Notes: generated by a model not told the origin, from the letters alone. A stretch of 64,000 bases of DNA from Sphingobium sp. CECT 9361 (GCF_918741285.1 NZ_CAKKNC010000014.1:1-64000), one strand, 5' to 3'; counted from the first letter of the stretch, positions 15,936-24,486 are shown. Numbers and translations are program-made.

Positions 15936-16913
15936 ATGCGCTTCGATCGCCGCGCCGTCATTGCAAGCCTCGGGGCTGTCGCGATCGGCGGCACTTCCTT
16001 GGCCGGAGCTATCGCGACTCCGAGCTATGAAGACCCGGACGACATGTATGCCGCGCTCGGCCGCCAACCTCAGCAGGTGCTGAGGATCGGTGGCGGGACG
16101 ATACGGGTCGTTTTCGCCGATGGTGCGCCCGGGCTCGTTCGCGACCCGGTCCTGGCATGGATACAGACGGCAGCCGTTGCGGTTACGGCCTATTTCGGAC
16201 GCTTCCCCGTCGAGGATTTCGGTCTGCTCATCATCGCCGACTCATCCGATAAGGTCGGCCACGCGACCACGTTCGGCTACGCCGGTTCCGCCACCAGGAT
16301 TCATGTCGGGACTGGGGCCACAAGCACGGCCTTTCGCAATGACTGGGTGCTGGTCCATGAAATGGTCCATACGGCGCTTCCCGACCTGCCTCGCCGCGCG
16401 CTATGGCTACAGGAAGGAAACGCAACCTATGTCGAGCCCATCGCGCGTGTGATGGCAGGCCAGATCCCGGCGGCGGACGTGTGGCGTCAGCTGGTCACGG
16501 GGTTGCCGAAGGGCAGTCCACAGCCTGCCGATGGCGGTATGGATGGCACCCGGGCCTGGGGCCGGCTCTATTGGGGCGGTGCCGCATTCTGGCTGCTGGC
16601 GGAGATCGCCATCTATCGCGATACCATGGGCAAGCGCTCACTCCGTGATGCGCTTCGTCGTATCAATCGCGCGAGCGGTGGAAACACGATGGATTGGTCG
16701 CCCGAGCAACTCATGACGGCCGGCGACCAGGCGATCGGGGCAAACTCGTTGATCGACCTCTATACCCGTTTCGCCGACACGCGGGTGGTCCCCGATCTCC
16801 CCGACCTGTTCCGTCAGCTTGGCATAATCCAGCTCGGCGATGGCGCGATCTCCTTCGATAGTCACGCTCAGTTAGCTGAATTGCGGCGAACGGTAACGCT
16901 CCCGCCGCGGTAG
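15936..16913 (+). CDS. Exported HExxH metallopeptidase-like protein
   Basis: A 325-residue protein with a twin-Arg-like signal (FDRRAVIASLGAVAIGGTSL). The zinc motif HEMVH lies in NDWVLVHEMVHTALPDL, and a glutamate ligand follows in WLQEGNATYVEPIAR, the gluzincin pattern as in M61-like peptidases. SRIHVGTG-like and GRLYWGGAAFWLLAEIAIY blocks support a peptidase fold. It is translationally close to the thioredoxin gene, so the pair may act on damaged or mismetallated periplasmic proteins; this role is inferred. Confidence 0.8.
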   Translation: MRFDRRAVIASLGAVAIGGTSLAGAIATPSYEDPDDMYAALGRQPQQVLRIGGGTIRVVFADGAPGLVRDPVLAWIQTAAVAVTAYFGRFPVEDFGLLIIADSSDKVGHATTFGYAGSATRIHVGTGATSTAFRNDWVLVHEMVHTALPDLPRRALWLQEGNATYVEPIARVMAGQIPAADVWRQLVTGLPKGSPQPADGGMDGTRAWGRLYWGGAAFWLLAEIAIYRDTMGKRSLRDALRRINRASGGNTMDWSPEQLMTAGDQAIGANSLIDLYTRFADTRVVPDLPDLFRQLGIIQLGDGAISFDSHAQLAELRRTVTLPPR

Positions 16914-17087
16914 GCCGGAGCGAGAACCCTGGCCGACGTTCGCCGGGATTGCCGACTATAATCATAATTGACGGGAGGAGGAGTCAGGTGACGATCATCA
17001 ACGGATCGGATCCACAGTCGATCTGATTGGCGCAGTGTGGTGGGCCCGGCCGGGGAAATAGTGAGCGCGCGGTTCTGGGGCGTATCG

Positions 17088-17124
17088 CGATGCCGGGCCG
17101 CAGGGGCAATCCGGCCCGGCATCG
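17088..17124 (-). ncRNA. Candidate structured small RNA hairpin
   Basis: Arms CGATGCCGGGCCG (17088-17100) and CGGCCCGGCATCG (17112-17124) form a perfect 13-base-pair stem with an 11-base loop. It lies about 100 bases downstream of the orphan minus-strand SigF-type promoter. No T run follows on the minus strand, so it is not a standard terminator. The RNA is hypothetical. Confidence 0.35.
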
Positions 17125-17223
17125 TCTTACGGACTGCCGCCACTGTTGAGCGACAGGAGTCACCGCCCATCGGGCAGCGGCGTCGTCGGCTGAAGGGAGG
17201 GTTACGGCCGCGACACTATGGTA

Positions 17224-17249
17224 TTCGATGGAACGGATAGTCAGGTTAC
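17224..17249 (-). promoter_or_regulatory. Orphan SigF-type promoter
   Basis: GTAACC at 17249-17244 on the minus strand, 16 bases, CGAA at 17227-17224, a perfect match. The nearest minus-strand sequence downstream encodes no recognisable protein. Confidence 0.7.
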
Positions 17250-17364
17250 TGTCCCCGGAAGTTTTTTGCCGATCTTGAGCAGCGTTGAACTTCCGCTGCC
17301 CGGGATGAAGCGATGATAGATCCCAGCCTCAACTACGAGGAAAAACACTGACGATGAGCCGATA

Positions 17365-17829
17365 TCAATCGGCCGCATAATCCTTGTTCAGCTTTCCGCG
17401 TGCCGGATCGATCCCGAGCAGATGGTCGAGCGAAAACTTGCCGCCGCCGCGGAAAATGATCGGGAGGAGCAATCCGGCCCAGCTCAAATGCGTCGGCCAG
17501 GCGTCGGGATACACGAACACCTCGATGACCGTCGTCATGCCGAGCAGCCCCAGAGCCGCGACACGGTTGAACAGCCCGAGCACCAGCAAGATCGGGAACA
17601 GATGCTCCTGATAAGCCGCGAGATGGGCCGCGATGTGAGGCGGGATCAAGGGGATGCGATAATCGGTCTCGAACAGCGAGTAGGTGCTGTCGGTGATATG
17701 AAGGATACCGTCGACCTTGGTGCGGCCGGACATGAAGAACACGCCGGCAACACCGAGGCGGGCGACCAAAAGGAGGATCGAGCCTGGAAGCTGGTCGAGT
17801 TTTTGGCCGATACGGGCGTAAATGTTCAT
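17365..17829 (-). CDS. DoxX family membrane protein of the bufferin operon
   Basis: A 154-residue protein with four membrane helices and DoxX features ([23 protein letters not shown] near the N-terminus, [46 protein letters not shown]). Its ATG overlaps the end of bufC (17826-17829), so it is the last gene of bufA-bufB-bufC-doxX. DoxX genes are regular members of bufferin operons. A quinone-linked redox role in the inner membrane is inferred from distant DoxX relatives. Confidence 0.9.
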   Translation of the reverse strand: MNIYARIGQKLDQLPGSILLLVARLGVAGVFFMSGRTKVDGILHITDSTYSLFETDYRIPLIPPHIAAHLAAYQEHLFPILLVLGLFNRVAALGLLGMTTVIEVFVYPDAWPTHLSWAGLLLPIIFRGGGKFSLDHLLGIDPARGKLNKDYAAD

Positions 17830-18560
17830 GGATTTTCTCCCTGTTGGATGTGTCCGGCAAAGGCGCCGGCCGAAAGCAAGGTTGCGAAGATCGTGGCGAC
17901 ATCGCCGTCTTCGTCGGCAGCGTTCGCCGCCGCGACCGCAAGCGTTGAGCCTGCAAGGAAGGCACGCATTGGCGCGTCGATTACCCGGACCTCGATTGCG
18001 TCGGCCGGCCGCGTGATGAGGAACTGCTCCGGCGTCCAGAGCACCTCATCGAGGGCTTCGGGCGGCGCGTCGGCCTGATGCGCAAGCCATAGGCTTGCTG
18101 CGGGCGACAGGCTCCGTCCGATCCGTGTTGCCGGGTGCCAGCTCAGCGGCGCGTCTGGATCGATCCCCGCCGCGAGTGTCTCGGGATCGAGAGCGTCTGC
18201 GTCCGCGGCGAAAAGCGCCTCCGTCACCAACCGCTCAAGCGCAGCGACGGCACCGAGATAGCGTGCCTCGGCGAAAGGACTCCAAGTGTCGACGAATGCC
18301 GGAAAACTGGAGCCATAAAAGCAGAGGCGTGCTTCCGCCGGGGGGGACATTTCGACATAGGCCGTCGCGCAGGCTGCGAAAGCATCGTCGCCGACGAGGG
18401 TCGCCGCGACCGGATAGTTGGCGAACAAGGCATCGCGCGCGGCCTTGGTTGCTGTGTTGCGATGCACGGCCAGAGCGCGTCTGATCGCCGGATCGGGCGC
18501 CCGTTCTGGCGAGGCAAGCATCGCGCCGAAGCCATGCTGGAATGAGCGGGCATCAAGCAT
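17826..18560 (-). CDS. bufC: DUF2063 protein, BufC-type MNIO partner
   Basis: A 244-residue DUF2063 protein ([32 protein letters not shown], then [13 protein letters not shown] and [13 protein letters not shown]). It overlaps bufB by 8 bases and the DoxX gene by 4. BufC proteins bind the precursor leader and the DUF692 enzyme. Compared with the copy at 9291 it has a shorter middle part and an Ala-rich C-terminus. Confidence 0.88.
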   Translation of the reverse strand: MLDARSFQHGFGAMLASPERAPDPAIRRALAVHRNTATKAARDALFANYPVAATLVGDDAFAACATAYVEMSPPAEARLCFYGSSFPAFVDTWSPFAEARYLGAVAALERLVTEALFAADADALDPETLAAGIDPDAPLSWHPATRIGRSLSPAASLWLAHQADAPPEALDEVLWTPEQFLITRPADAIEVRVIDAPMRAFLAGSTLAVAAANAADEDGDVATIFATLLSAGAFAGHIQQGENP

Positions 18561-19386
18561 TGGCCGGCATCCGCTGTTCGAGAAGGCGGTGCGCGTGATC
18601 GCGCTCCATCATCAGCTCGTTGAACGGGGGGATGTCGTCGTCGCGTTCGACGATAGTGGGTCGCGGGCCGATCCGCTCGATCAACCGCCGATAGAGCAGC
18701 CAGACAGGGTCAGCCACCGAAGCGTCATGGCTGTCGATCAAGAGCCCACTGTCCGGATCGGGATCGGGGCGGTGGCCAGCGATGTGGATCTCCCCCACGA
18801 TCGACGCCGGAATTGCGTCGATGCGGGACTCTGCCGAAAAATTGAGGTTCGCCGCGCTGACGTAGATATTGTTCACGTCGACGAGAAGGCCGCAGCCGGT
18901 CCGCGCTGCGAGCTGCGACAGAAAGTCCGCCTCATCGAGTTCGTGTCCGGGCAGATCGACATAAAGCGATGGATTTTCGACCATGATGGCGCGGCCGAGC
19001 GCATCTTGGACACGCGCGACATTGTCGGCCGTGATGCCGAGCGCTTCGCGTGTGCGGGGAAATGGCAGGAAGTCGGAATGATGCGCTCCTTCCCATTTCT
19101 GCCACGCCAGGTGATCGGAAACAGCGGTGGGTTGGATACGATCGACGAGGCGCCGCAAAAGCGCCAGGTGCTCCGGCGTAGGGGGTTCGACGGAGGCGAG
19201 CGAAAGGCCGACGCCATGCAGTGAAATAGGGAAACATGCCGCGAGCGTCATGAGTGCCCGCAGCCGCGGCCCCCCGTCCACCATGTAATTCTCGGCGTGC
19301 ACCTCGAACCACAGGCCTGGGTTCCGCGCCGTTAGCGCTTCATCGAGATGCTCGAGCTTAAAACTCAGGCCTGCGGTTATGGACAT
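18553..19386 (-). CDS. bufB: DUF692 MNIO enzyme, BufB-type
   Basis: A 277-residue protein from the ATG at 19386, preceded by GAGGA. MNIO blocks are intact: WFEVHAENYM, SLHGVGLSL (H57), VSDHLAW (D91/H92), VENPSLYV (E137), LVDVNNIYVSA (D170), EIHIAGH (H201, H205), DSHD (H220) and IVERDDDIP (E247). It uses a di- or tri-iron cluster and oxygen to change precursor Cys into thiooxazole-type copper ligands in characterised bufferin systems. The bufA stop is 11 bases upstream, so this enzyme has a direct cognate substrate. Confidence 0.92.
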   Translation of the reverse strand: MSITAGLSFKLEHLDEALTARNPGLWFEVHAENYMVDGGPRLRALMTLAACFPISLHGVGLSLASVEPPTPEHLALLRRLVDRIQPTAVSDHLAWQKWEGAHHSDFLPFPRTREALGITADNVARVQDALGRAIMVENPSLYVDLPGHELDEADFLSQLAARTGCGLLVDVNNIYVSAANLNFSAESRIDAIPASIVGEIHIAGHRPDPDPDSGLLIDSHDASVADPVWLLYRRLIERIGPRPTIVERDDDIPPFNELMMERDHAHRLLEQRMPANA

Positions 19387-19397
19387 GGCGTTGATCC

Positions 19398-19676
19398 TCA
19401 GGCTTTGGGGGTCAGCGAGCCGTAGCCCTTGGGCGTCTTGATCTTGGCGCAGGTGCCGGCAGGCACCAGCTTCCAGGCGTCGCGCTGATAGTCGATCTTC
19501 GACGTTCCCGCGCAGGTCGTGCCGGCGCCGGCCTTGCAGTCGTTCTTGCCGGCCTTGGCGACGCCGTAGCATTTTTCCATCGGCTTCTTGGCCTGAGCAT
19601 GGGCCGCGTTGGTGGCACCGGCGGCGAGCGAGGCGAGAAGCAGCGCGCTGAGCGCGGCGGTCTTACGGTTGGTCAT
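19398..19676 (-). CDS. bufA: Bufferin precursor BufA1-type (DUF2282), four Cys
   Basis: A 92-residue precursor; the ATG at 19676 follows AAGGAG, and the upstream in-frame ATG (19691) includes that ribosome site in its codons. The N-terminal signal peptide acts as leader ([20 protein letters not shown]). The core has four Cys: C36 (EKCYGV), C47 (NDCKAG), C55 (TTCAGTS) and C76 (AGTCAKIK), the DUF2282 pattern. In the known system the modified peptide is exported and buffers copper in the periplasm. It heads the bufA-bufB-bufC-doxX operon. Confidence 0.92.
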   Translation of the reverse strand: MTNRKTAALSALLLASLAAGATNAAHAQAKKPMEKCYGVAKAGKNDCKAGAGTTCAGTSKIDYQRDAWKLVPAGTCAKIKTPKGYGSLTPKA

Positions 19677-19775
19677 GACAGTCTCCTTCAATCAGCCTCA
19701 CGTGCGACGATCTCCGGAAAGGCGATCGCCGCACGGTGGCCCGGGAGGCTGATTAGGTCGGACCACGATGTCGGG

Positions 19776-19801
19776 TCCGCTGAAGGCTGGCCGGCGGTTA
19801 C
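19776..19801 (-). promoter_or_regulatory. Variant SigF-type promoter of bufA (four-Cys)
   Basis: GTAACC at 19801-19796 on the minus strand, 16 bases, CGGA at 19779-19776 (one change from CGAA). It is back to back with the bufA2 promoter at 19836-19861. Confidence 0.72.
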
Positions 19802-19835
19802 ACTTGCTCAGGAAAAATAGAATTTGTCGAAGTCT

Positions 19836-19861
19836 GTAACCGGCGTCGTATCGAACGCGAA
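19836..19861 (+). promoter_or_regulatory. SigF-type promoter of the six-Cys bufA
   Basis: GTAACC at 19836-19841, 16 bases, CGAA at 19858-19861; the ATG is at 19910. Confidence 0.9.
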
Positions 19862-19909
19862 AACCGCCATGCCACTTGGCGAAACATCATCTCTATTCAG
19901 GAGTATCCC

Positions 19910-20185
19910 ATGAAGACCTTCAAGACCGGCGCCGCCATTGCTTCCGCTGCTGCCATGCTCGCGCTGACGGGCCTCGCGACTACCGCTCCGGCTTATGCCG
20001 CAGGCGGAAAGGCGGCCAAGGTGCAGCACTGCTATGGCGTCAATTCGTGCAAGGGCACGTCTGACTGCAAGACCGCCACGAATGACTGCAAAGGCCAGAA
20101 CAGCTGCAAGGGCCAGGGCTTCAAGGCTCTCTCGGCCAAGGCCTGCAAGGCGCAGGGCGGCAGCCTCACCCCGAAGGCCGGCTAA
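19910..20185 (+). CDS. bufA2: Six-Cys bufferin-type precursor (BufA2-like), standing alone
   Basis: A 91-residue precursor with a signal peptide (AAIASAAAMLALTGLATTAPAYA) and six Cys at C41, C47, C53, C60, C66 and C79 in a repeated SCKG/DCKxx pattern (HCYGVNSCKGTSDCKTA, then NDCKGQNSCKGQGF). This is the BufA2-type pattern, distinct from four-Cys DUF2282. It has its own perfect SigF-type promoter and its own terminator, and no enzyme gene follows. The enzyme pair at 9291-10876, which lacks a precursor, is the likeliest partner. Confidence 0.88.
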   Translation: MKTFKTGAAIASAAAMLALTGLATTAPAYAAGGKAAKVQHCYGVNSCKGTSDCKTATNDCKGQNSCKGQGFKALSAKACKAQGGSLTPKAG

Positions 20186-20535
20186 TCGTCGGCACCGCCC
20201 GGTCGTTAAACCGAGCACAATCACGAGCCGCCCGTCAGTTTCGCGCTGGCGGGCGGCATTTGTTTGTGCCGCCTATTCTCGTGTGCGTCGCGAAGGCGAA
20301 GGAAAATCGGCCGAGCGACATCCCGGTGAGGTCTGGCGGCACGCACTGCTGCGCGTTCATCGATTAAGGGTCGGCCTCCTCGCGGCGGCTCGGCTATAGC
20401 GATCCATGGGCATCGGCCGGAATGCTCAGTCGGGAAAGACGATCACCTTTCGCGCGCGTGGTGCCCACGACGAACGTCGCCCGGTCTTAGACAGGCTGCG
20501 AAAGCCCGTTTAGGGCAAGGCATTCGCACATTGGA
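20186..20535. other. Intergenic region after bufA2
   Basis: Holds the bufA2 terminator (20227-20262). A short plus-strand frame from 20406 (about 35 codons, with GRNAQSGK) looks vaguely like a DNA-binding HU/IHF tail but is too short to call. Nothing else is seen. Confidence 0.5.
20227..20262 (+). terminator. Rho-independent terminator of bufA2
   Basis: Stem of GCCGCCCGTCAG (20227-20238) with CTGGCGGGCGGC (20246-20257), one G-U pair, a 7-base loop and a T-rich tail (ATTTGTTTG). Confidence 0.8.
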
Positions 20536-21177
20536 TCACCAGCGAGAGACAAGTGGGAGCACCGCCCGCGCCATCAACGTAATCGCTGACACGCCGAGCG
20601 AATACCAGAACACGATGTAGAAGGGATCGTCGCTGGGGCAATGGAAGGCGAAGATCAATGCACCCCATGTCGCCGCGGCAACTCCCACCGCGACGGAACT
20701 GGCTTGTCTGTCCGTCGGTGCGCCGCGACGCATCATCAGGCCAAGCGCGACGATTGGCGGAATCGACAAGATCGTCATCACCGTCAGGCATTCGACGCCC
20801 ATGCGCCACATCAGGCGGGCAACAAGCGCGCTCGTGCCTTGGCCCGCGACATCGATGACCCAGCCGACGAGGAAGAGACCGGCGACCAGCACAGCCCAAC
20901 GGCGCAGCCCCGAGCGCGGCGACGAGACAGGGTTGAACGAACCGAGAGCGATGTGGACGCCGAACGCCGCCAACAGGGCGAGGCCTCCCATCTTCCACCA
21001 AAATGCTGCGCGACCAAGCGCTGCCGCCACGTCGGGACGCAGCGTGCCAAGCGCCAGGAAACCGGCAAGCTCGACGGCGGCCAGGCAAAGCAAAATCGCC
21101 AGCTGGCGACGCGGATTCGACGGGCGGACGGGGCGAAGTTCGTCAACCAGTCGATCTAGCAGAAGATCACTCGACAT
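20536..21177 (-). CDS. nrsF: NrsF family (DUF1109) membrane anti-sigma factor
   Basis: A 213-residue protein with six predicted membrane helices, overlapping the sigma gene by 11 bases. The two Cys known to matter in Caulobacter NrsF are at C130 (MGVECLTVMTIL) and C180 (AFHCPSDDPF), almost the same positions as I recall there. The conserved VFWYSLGVSA end is present. It should hold the ECF sigma factor at the membrane and release it under metal stress (chromate and cadmium in Caulobacter). A second NrsF-like protein is at 11030. Confidence 0.92.
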   Translation of the reverse strand: MSSDLLLDRLVDELRPVRPSNPRRQLAILLCLAAVELAGFLALGTLRPDVAAALGRAAFWWKMGGLALLAAFGVHIALGSFNPVSSPRSGLRRWAVLVAGLFLVGWVIDVAGQGTSALVARLMWRMGVECLTVMTILSIPPIVALGLMMRRGAPTDRQASSVAVGVAAATWGALIFAFHCPSDDPFYIVFWYSLGVSAITLMARAVLPLVSRW

Positions 21178-21775
21178 CGGGCTGCTTCTGAACGATCGTG
21201 GCCAACCGCGCCAGCCCGCGATGGATGTTGACCTTGATCAGCGACCCGGATTGGCCAGTTCGTGCCGACGCTTCCTCGACGGAGAAACCCTCGATCTTCA
21301 CCAGTCGAATAGCTTCGGCCTGAGCGGGTTTCAGTTTGGTCATCAACTGAGTCAAGATGACGGAACTTGTCACGCTGCTCTCATGGTCCTCAATGGCGAT
21401 GTCGTCAGGCAGTTCCTCCATTGTCGCTCGACCCATCGATCGAAGGCGATCGATCCATTTGTAACGGGCGACCGCAGCGAGCCATGGCTTGAACGGGCGT
21501 TCGGAGTCATAAGTATGGCGCTTTTCGTGAATCGCGATCAGCGTATCCTGCACTGCGTCCTCCACCATGGCCGGCGGCAGACGACGGGCATAGAACCGGC
21601 ATAACCACTTCCTCAGTTCGTCGAGGAGCCGCCTATATGCCCCGGCATTTCCCTGCTGGGCCGCAACCATCAGCCGTCCCCATTCTTCCTCGGCTGCGGT
21701 CATGACTGGCGCCGGGATGAATCGGGCAAGTTCGGCCGTCCGGCGGGCGGTCTGGGGGCGAGGGTCAAGGCGCAC
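21167..21775 (-). CDS. sigF: ECF RNA polymerase sigma factor, SigF type
   Basis: Up to 202 residues. Region sigma2 (LLDELRKWLCRFYARRL, VEDAVQDTLIAIHEKRHTYD, FKPWLAAVARYKWIDRLR) and sigma4 (LKPAQAEAIRLVKIEGFSVEEASARTGQSGSLIKV) are intact. The start is uncertain: a GTG at 21775 lies exactly 9 bases from the CGAA of its own promoter, like msrB and the porin, whereas the ATG at 21703 matches usual ECF length; neither has a clear ribosome site. It overlaps nrsF and reads its own promoter, so it is autoregulated. It should direct the GTAACC-N16-CGAA promoters across the island. Confidence 0.92.
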   Translation of the reverse strand: MRLDPRPQTARRTAELARFIPAPVMTAAEEEWGRLMVAAQQGNAGAYRRLLDELRKWLCRFYARRLPPAMVEDAVQDTLIAIHEKRHTYDSERPFKPWLAAVARYKWIDRLRSMGRATMEELPDDIAIEDHESSVTSSVILTQLMTKLKPAQAEAIRLVKIEGFSVEEASARTGQSGSLIKVNIHRGLARLATIVQKQPDVE

Positions 21776-21784
21776 GGATACGTA

Positions 21785-21810
21785 TTCGATACAACTAGCT
21801 GGCGGGTTAC
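21785..21810 (-). promoter_or_regulatory. SigF-type promoter of sigF-nrsF (autoregulation)
   Basis: GTAACC at 21810-21805 on the minus strand, 16 bases, CGAA at 21788-21785. A GTG in the sigF frame is 9 bases further on. Confidence 0.9.
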
Positions 21811-21871
21811 ACTCGGCTTCCGCGAAAAATGCGCGGCAGTCCTTGGACGAACCGCGGCGCCGGCCACGCCC

Positions 21872-22810
21872 TTACGCATCAACAACCTCCTGATGGTCTC
21901 GGGCTTTCCGCATTTTTGTCGGGTCCATCCCAAAGGTATTCCGGAAAGCGCGACTGAAATGGCTGCGGCTGATGAATCCGACGCGATTGGCGACGATCGA
22001 CACCGGAAGCTGCGTGGAAAGCAGCAGATTGCGAGCATGATCGAGGCGTGTGCGGGCCACGAATTCCATCGGTGGAGATCCGACGGTCTCGGCAAACATC
22101 TTGGCGAACTTGGAACGGCTCATGCCCGCGCTCCGGGCGAGACCCACCAGAGTGTGGTTGGCGGCCGGATTTTCCATGACCTGGGCGACGGCGCGCGCAA
22201 GCGACGGACCCTCGAATAATCCAGGCAACGCCCTCCGCGATCCTTGCTTCTCCGCAAATCGCCGGATCGCGAGAATCAGACAGCTTTTCATGAGCGAGGC
22301 AATGAGCGCCTTGCTCCCGATCGATGTGATCCGAGTCTCGAGCAATATCCGTTCGAACGCGCTGCGGGCGAAGGGCTCATCGGCGAGCAACGAATAAATT
22401 GGCTCCCTCAGCCCATCAAACGGGCCGAACGATCCCGCGAAATCTGCCGTTATCTGCCCACATGCGATCAGCACGCTCGCAGGCTCGCCCATGGAAGCAT
22501 CGTAGTGCATCAAGCCATCGCGCCGCCGACTACAGGTTTCCGACGGACTGAACATGCTGGAGGGTGCTGGCGAACCGCCAATGACCTGCCTGATTAAAGG
22601 CGGGACTAAAACAATCCCGCCTTGCGGAACCGTCATAATCGGGTCGTCGCCGATCTTGAGGTGCAAGCTGCCCGCGAGCACGAAATGGACCTCGATCTGT
22701 TCGAGCGGCGGAATCTCGATCGCCGAGCTCGATGCAAATTCGCATATCGCGAATTCCTTCACGTCCACCGCGAGGACGGCCAGAATCTGATCAAGCGCCG
22801 AGTGTTCCAT
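21872..22810 (-). CDS. AraC family transcriptional regulator with cupin domain
   Basis: A 312-residue protein. The N-terminal half is a cupin-type sensor (IEIPPLEQIEVHFVLAGSLHLKI, then VPQGGIVLVPP) of the AraC cupin_6 kind, the C-terminal half the double HTH domain (LVGLARSAGMSRSKFAKMFAETVGSPP and PVSIVANRVGFISRSHFSRAFRNTFGMDP). It ends about 60 bases before the sigF promoter on the same strand, so read-through into sigF is conceivable. The effector is unknown. An AGATGGC-N7-GCCATCT inverted repeat lies upstream at 22913-22933. Confidence 0.9.
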   Translation of the reverse strand: MEHSALDQILAVLAVDVKEFAICEFASSSAIEIPPLEQIEVHFVLAGSLHLKIGDDPIMTVPQGGIVLVPPLIRQVIGGSPAPSSMFSPSETCSRRRDGLMHYDASMGEPASVLIACGQITADFAGSFGPFDGLREPIYSLLADEPFARSAFERILLETRITSIGSKALIASLMKSCLILAIRRFAEKQGSRRALPGLFEGPSLARAVAQVMENPAANHTLVGLARSAGMSRSKFAKMFAETVGSPPMEFVARTRLDHARNLLLSTQLPVSIVANRVGFISRSHFSRAFRNTFGMDPTKMRKARDHQEVVDA

Positions 22811-23155
22811 AGCTACTTCATGTGTGCCTTATCGTCAGAATGATTCCAGACGATTCGCAACGGCAGGCAAGTTTCGGACGATCAGGCACGCTAACGGATG
22901 ATCCGCAACTTCAGATGGCGTGAGCAGCCATCTTCTGGCGATCGGCCTTCGCTGCTCGGCGAGACTTACTTGTGCTGCTGGCTGGTCCAAGGTCGGCGTG
23001 CCTCGCGCTGTGTCGGCATCGAGCCCGGTGATGACGCATCTGGTTACGGCGGCGGTCCCTTCGGCGGTTGAAGGTCAATGGCGTAAGTGGCGCAACGAAC
23101 GAGCGCTTTTCGTCGGCTTCTGTAACCTTTTGACAGTTGTCCCGAACATCCGAAC
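22811..23155. other. Divergent intergenic region between araC and the porin
   Basis: Holds the inverted repeat AGATGGC (22913-22919)/GCCATCT (22927-22933), about 100 bases upstream of araC, and the SigF-type promoter of the porin operon at 23122-23146. No gene is recognised between them. Confidence 0.6.
23122..23146 (+). promoter_or_regulatory. SigF-type promoter of the porin-bufABC operon (15-base spacer)
   Basis: GTAACC at 23122-23127, 15 bases, CGAA at 23143-23146, one base shorter than the other sites. The porin ATG is 9 bases after CGAA, so a leaderless transcript is likely. Confidence 0.78.
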
Positions 23156-24463
23156 ATGCGCGTTTTCTGTATCTTTCGGGGCCGGCATCGTCGGCGCACG
23201 CATCTTGTGCGATTTGTCGCGGCGGGCTGCGCGGGCTTTCTTGTCCCAGCAAGTGCAAACGCGCAGGCAGCCGCTGCCCCCGGACAGTTCGCGCTGAAGG
23301 TCAGTGGCTATGCCAACGGCACTCTCGCTGACGCCACGGCCCAGCCCGACGCGGGCGGGGGCGGTCTAGCCGAGGCCGAAGCGGAGATCACACCCCAATA
23401 CCGCACCACTGGAGGGACGGTCCTTGCATTTCGCGGCGTCGCCAATGTGCAAGGGCTGGCAAGCAATACCTCCTCGTCGTATCGACTGTCAGTCCCGGAG
23501 GTGAGCCTGTTCGTCATCGGTGACTTCGGGCGGATCGAGATCGGCGAGCGGGCAGGATTCCCGCAAAGCCTTGTCGGCTTTACTCCCTCCGAGATCGCAT
23601 TCACGACGCCGGGCTTTGGCCCGGAATCGGGCGCGCGCCTCGATCCGAATGGGCGCTTGCCGACCAGCTTCCTGCCCCGCGGATTGGGATCGCGGGTCAA
23701 TGCGCTCACCTACCTGGGCTATGCAGCACGTTTCTACGGCGATGCGTCGCCGAAGATCATCTATCTCTCGCCGCGCTCAAAGGGCGGGTTCTACGGCGCG
23801 GTTTCGTATACGCCCGAAACAGTGCGGCCTTCGGGCTTCAAAGTCGCCAATGGCACCACGGCACAGAGTGGCACGATCGCCCCTTCGATGGCGGAGGGCC
23901 GATTCCGTGACGTGGTTCAGGCGGCGCTTGTCTGGAACCACAGGACCGAGTTGCTCGATCTCTCGATCGGTGGGACCTATTCGCGCGCCACTGCTGACAC
24001 GCCCGCAACGCCACTCGCGCCGCTCCGGCGGTCCGATTCATTGAGCGGCGGCATCAGCGCCACGTTCCGCGACACGGTCTCGATCGGAATCAGCGGAACC
24101 TATGATGGCTGGTCCCGGGTCGCGCGCGCGCCCGCCGGCCTGCGCCGTGCGACCAGACCCTATGGAATTGTCGCGAGCGCCGATTACGTGCGTGGCCCCT
24201 GGACCTTCGGCGGATATTATCAGCACGCGACAGCGGACAGCCAAACGCTGATCGTCTCTCGCGATACTGTCGACATCGGTGAACTCGGCGCGTCCTACCT
24301 ACTGGATCGCAATCACGATCTGTTGGGGCAGAAGTTCCATACGGACGTAAAACTCTTCGCCGGCATCTATCTCTATCGGTTCGCAAGCACTGTGAGCGCA
24401 GCTGATCGGTTGCGGCAATCGGGTCAGGTGTTCCTCACAGGCGCCCGCTTCTCATTCTACTGA
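23156..24463 (+). CDS. Outer-membrane porin leading a bufferin operon
   Basis: A 435-residue beta-barrel protein. A signal peptide ends near ANAQA, and the mature part alternates short amphipathic strands with Gly/Tyr-rich turns ([46 protein letters not shown] ending in aromatic Phe-Tyr), as in Gram-negative porins of the 16-strand type. [24 protein letters not shown] is a porin loop/strand block. It starts 9 bases after its -10 and reads into bufA. It may control metal or peptide passage; that is inference. Confidence 0.88.
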   Translation: MRVFCIFRGRHRRRTHLVRFVAAGCAGFLVPASANAQAAAAPGQFALKVSGYANGTLADATAQPDAGGGGLAEAEAEITPQYRTTGGTVLAFRGVANVQGLASNTSSSYRLSVPEVSLFVIGDFGRIEIGERAGFPQSLVGFTPSEIAFTTPGFGPESGARLDPNGRLPTSFLPRGLGSRVNALTYLGYAARFYGDASPKIIYLSPRSKGGFYGAVSYTPETVRPSGFKVANGTTAQSGTIAPSMAEGRFRDVVQAALVWNHRTELLDLSIGGTYSRATADTPATPLAPLRRSDSLSGGISATFRDTVSIGISGTYDGWSRVARAPAGLRRATRPYGIVASADYVRGPWTFGGYYQHATADSQTLIVSRDTVDIGELGASYLLDRNHDLLGQKFHTDVKLFAGIYLYRFASTVSAADRLRQSGQVFLTGARFSFY

Positions 24464-24486
24464 CTTTCTCAACCGGGAGACAATCG

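Larger units (their letters stand above)
16914..17364. other. Gene-poor gap with an orphan SigF-type promoter and a strong hairpin
   Basis: No recognisable protein is encoded. It holds the minus-strand promoter-like site 17224-17249, a 13-base perfect inverted repeat at 17088-17124 downstream of it and a second GGTTAC (17200-17205) without a -10. A 100-residue minus-strand frame (16868-17170) shows no familiar features. Confidence 0.6.

Noticed and set aside
17200..17205. Second GTAACC on the minus strand in the gap at 17 kb
   Set aside because: No CGAA-like element at 15-17 bases.
20406..20513. Short HU/IHF-like peptide after bufA2
   Set aside because: About 35 codons, only a weak GRNxxSGK similarity, no ribosome site; could be a remnant.
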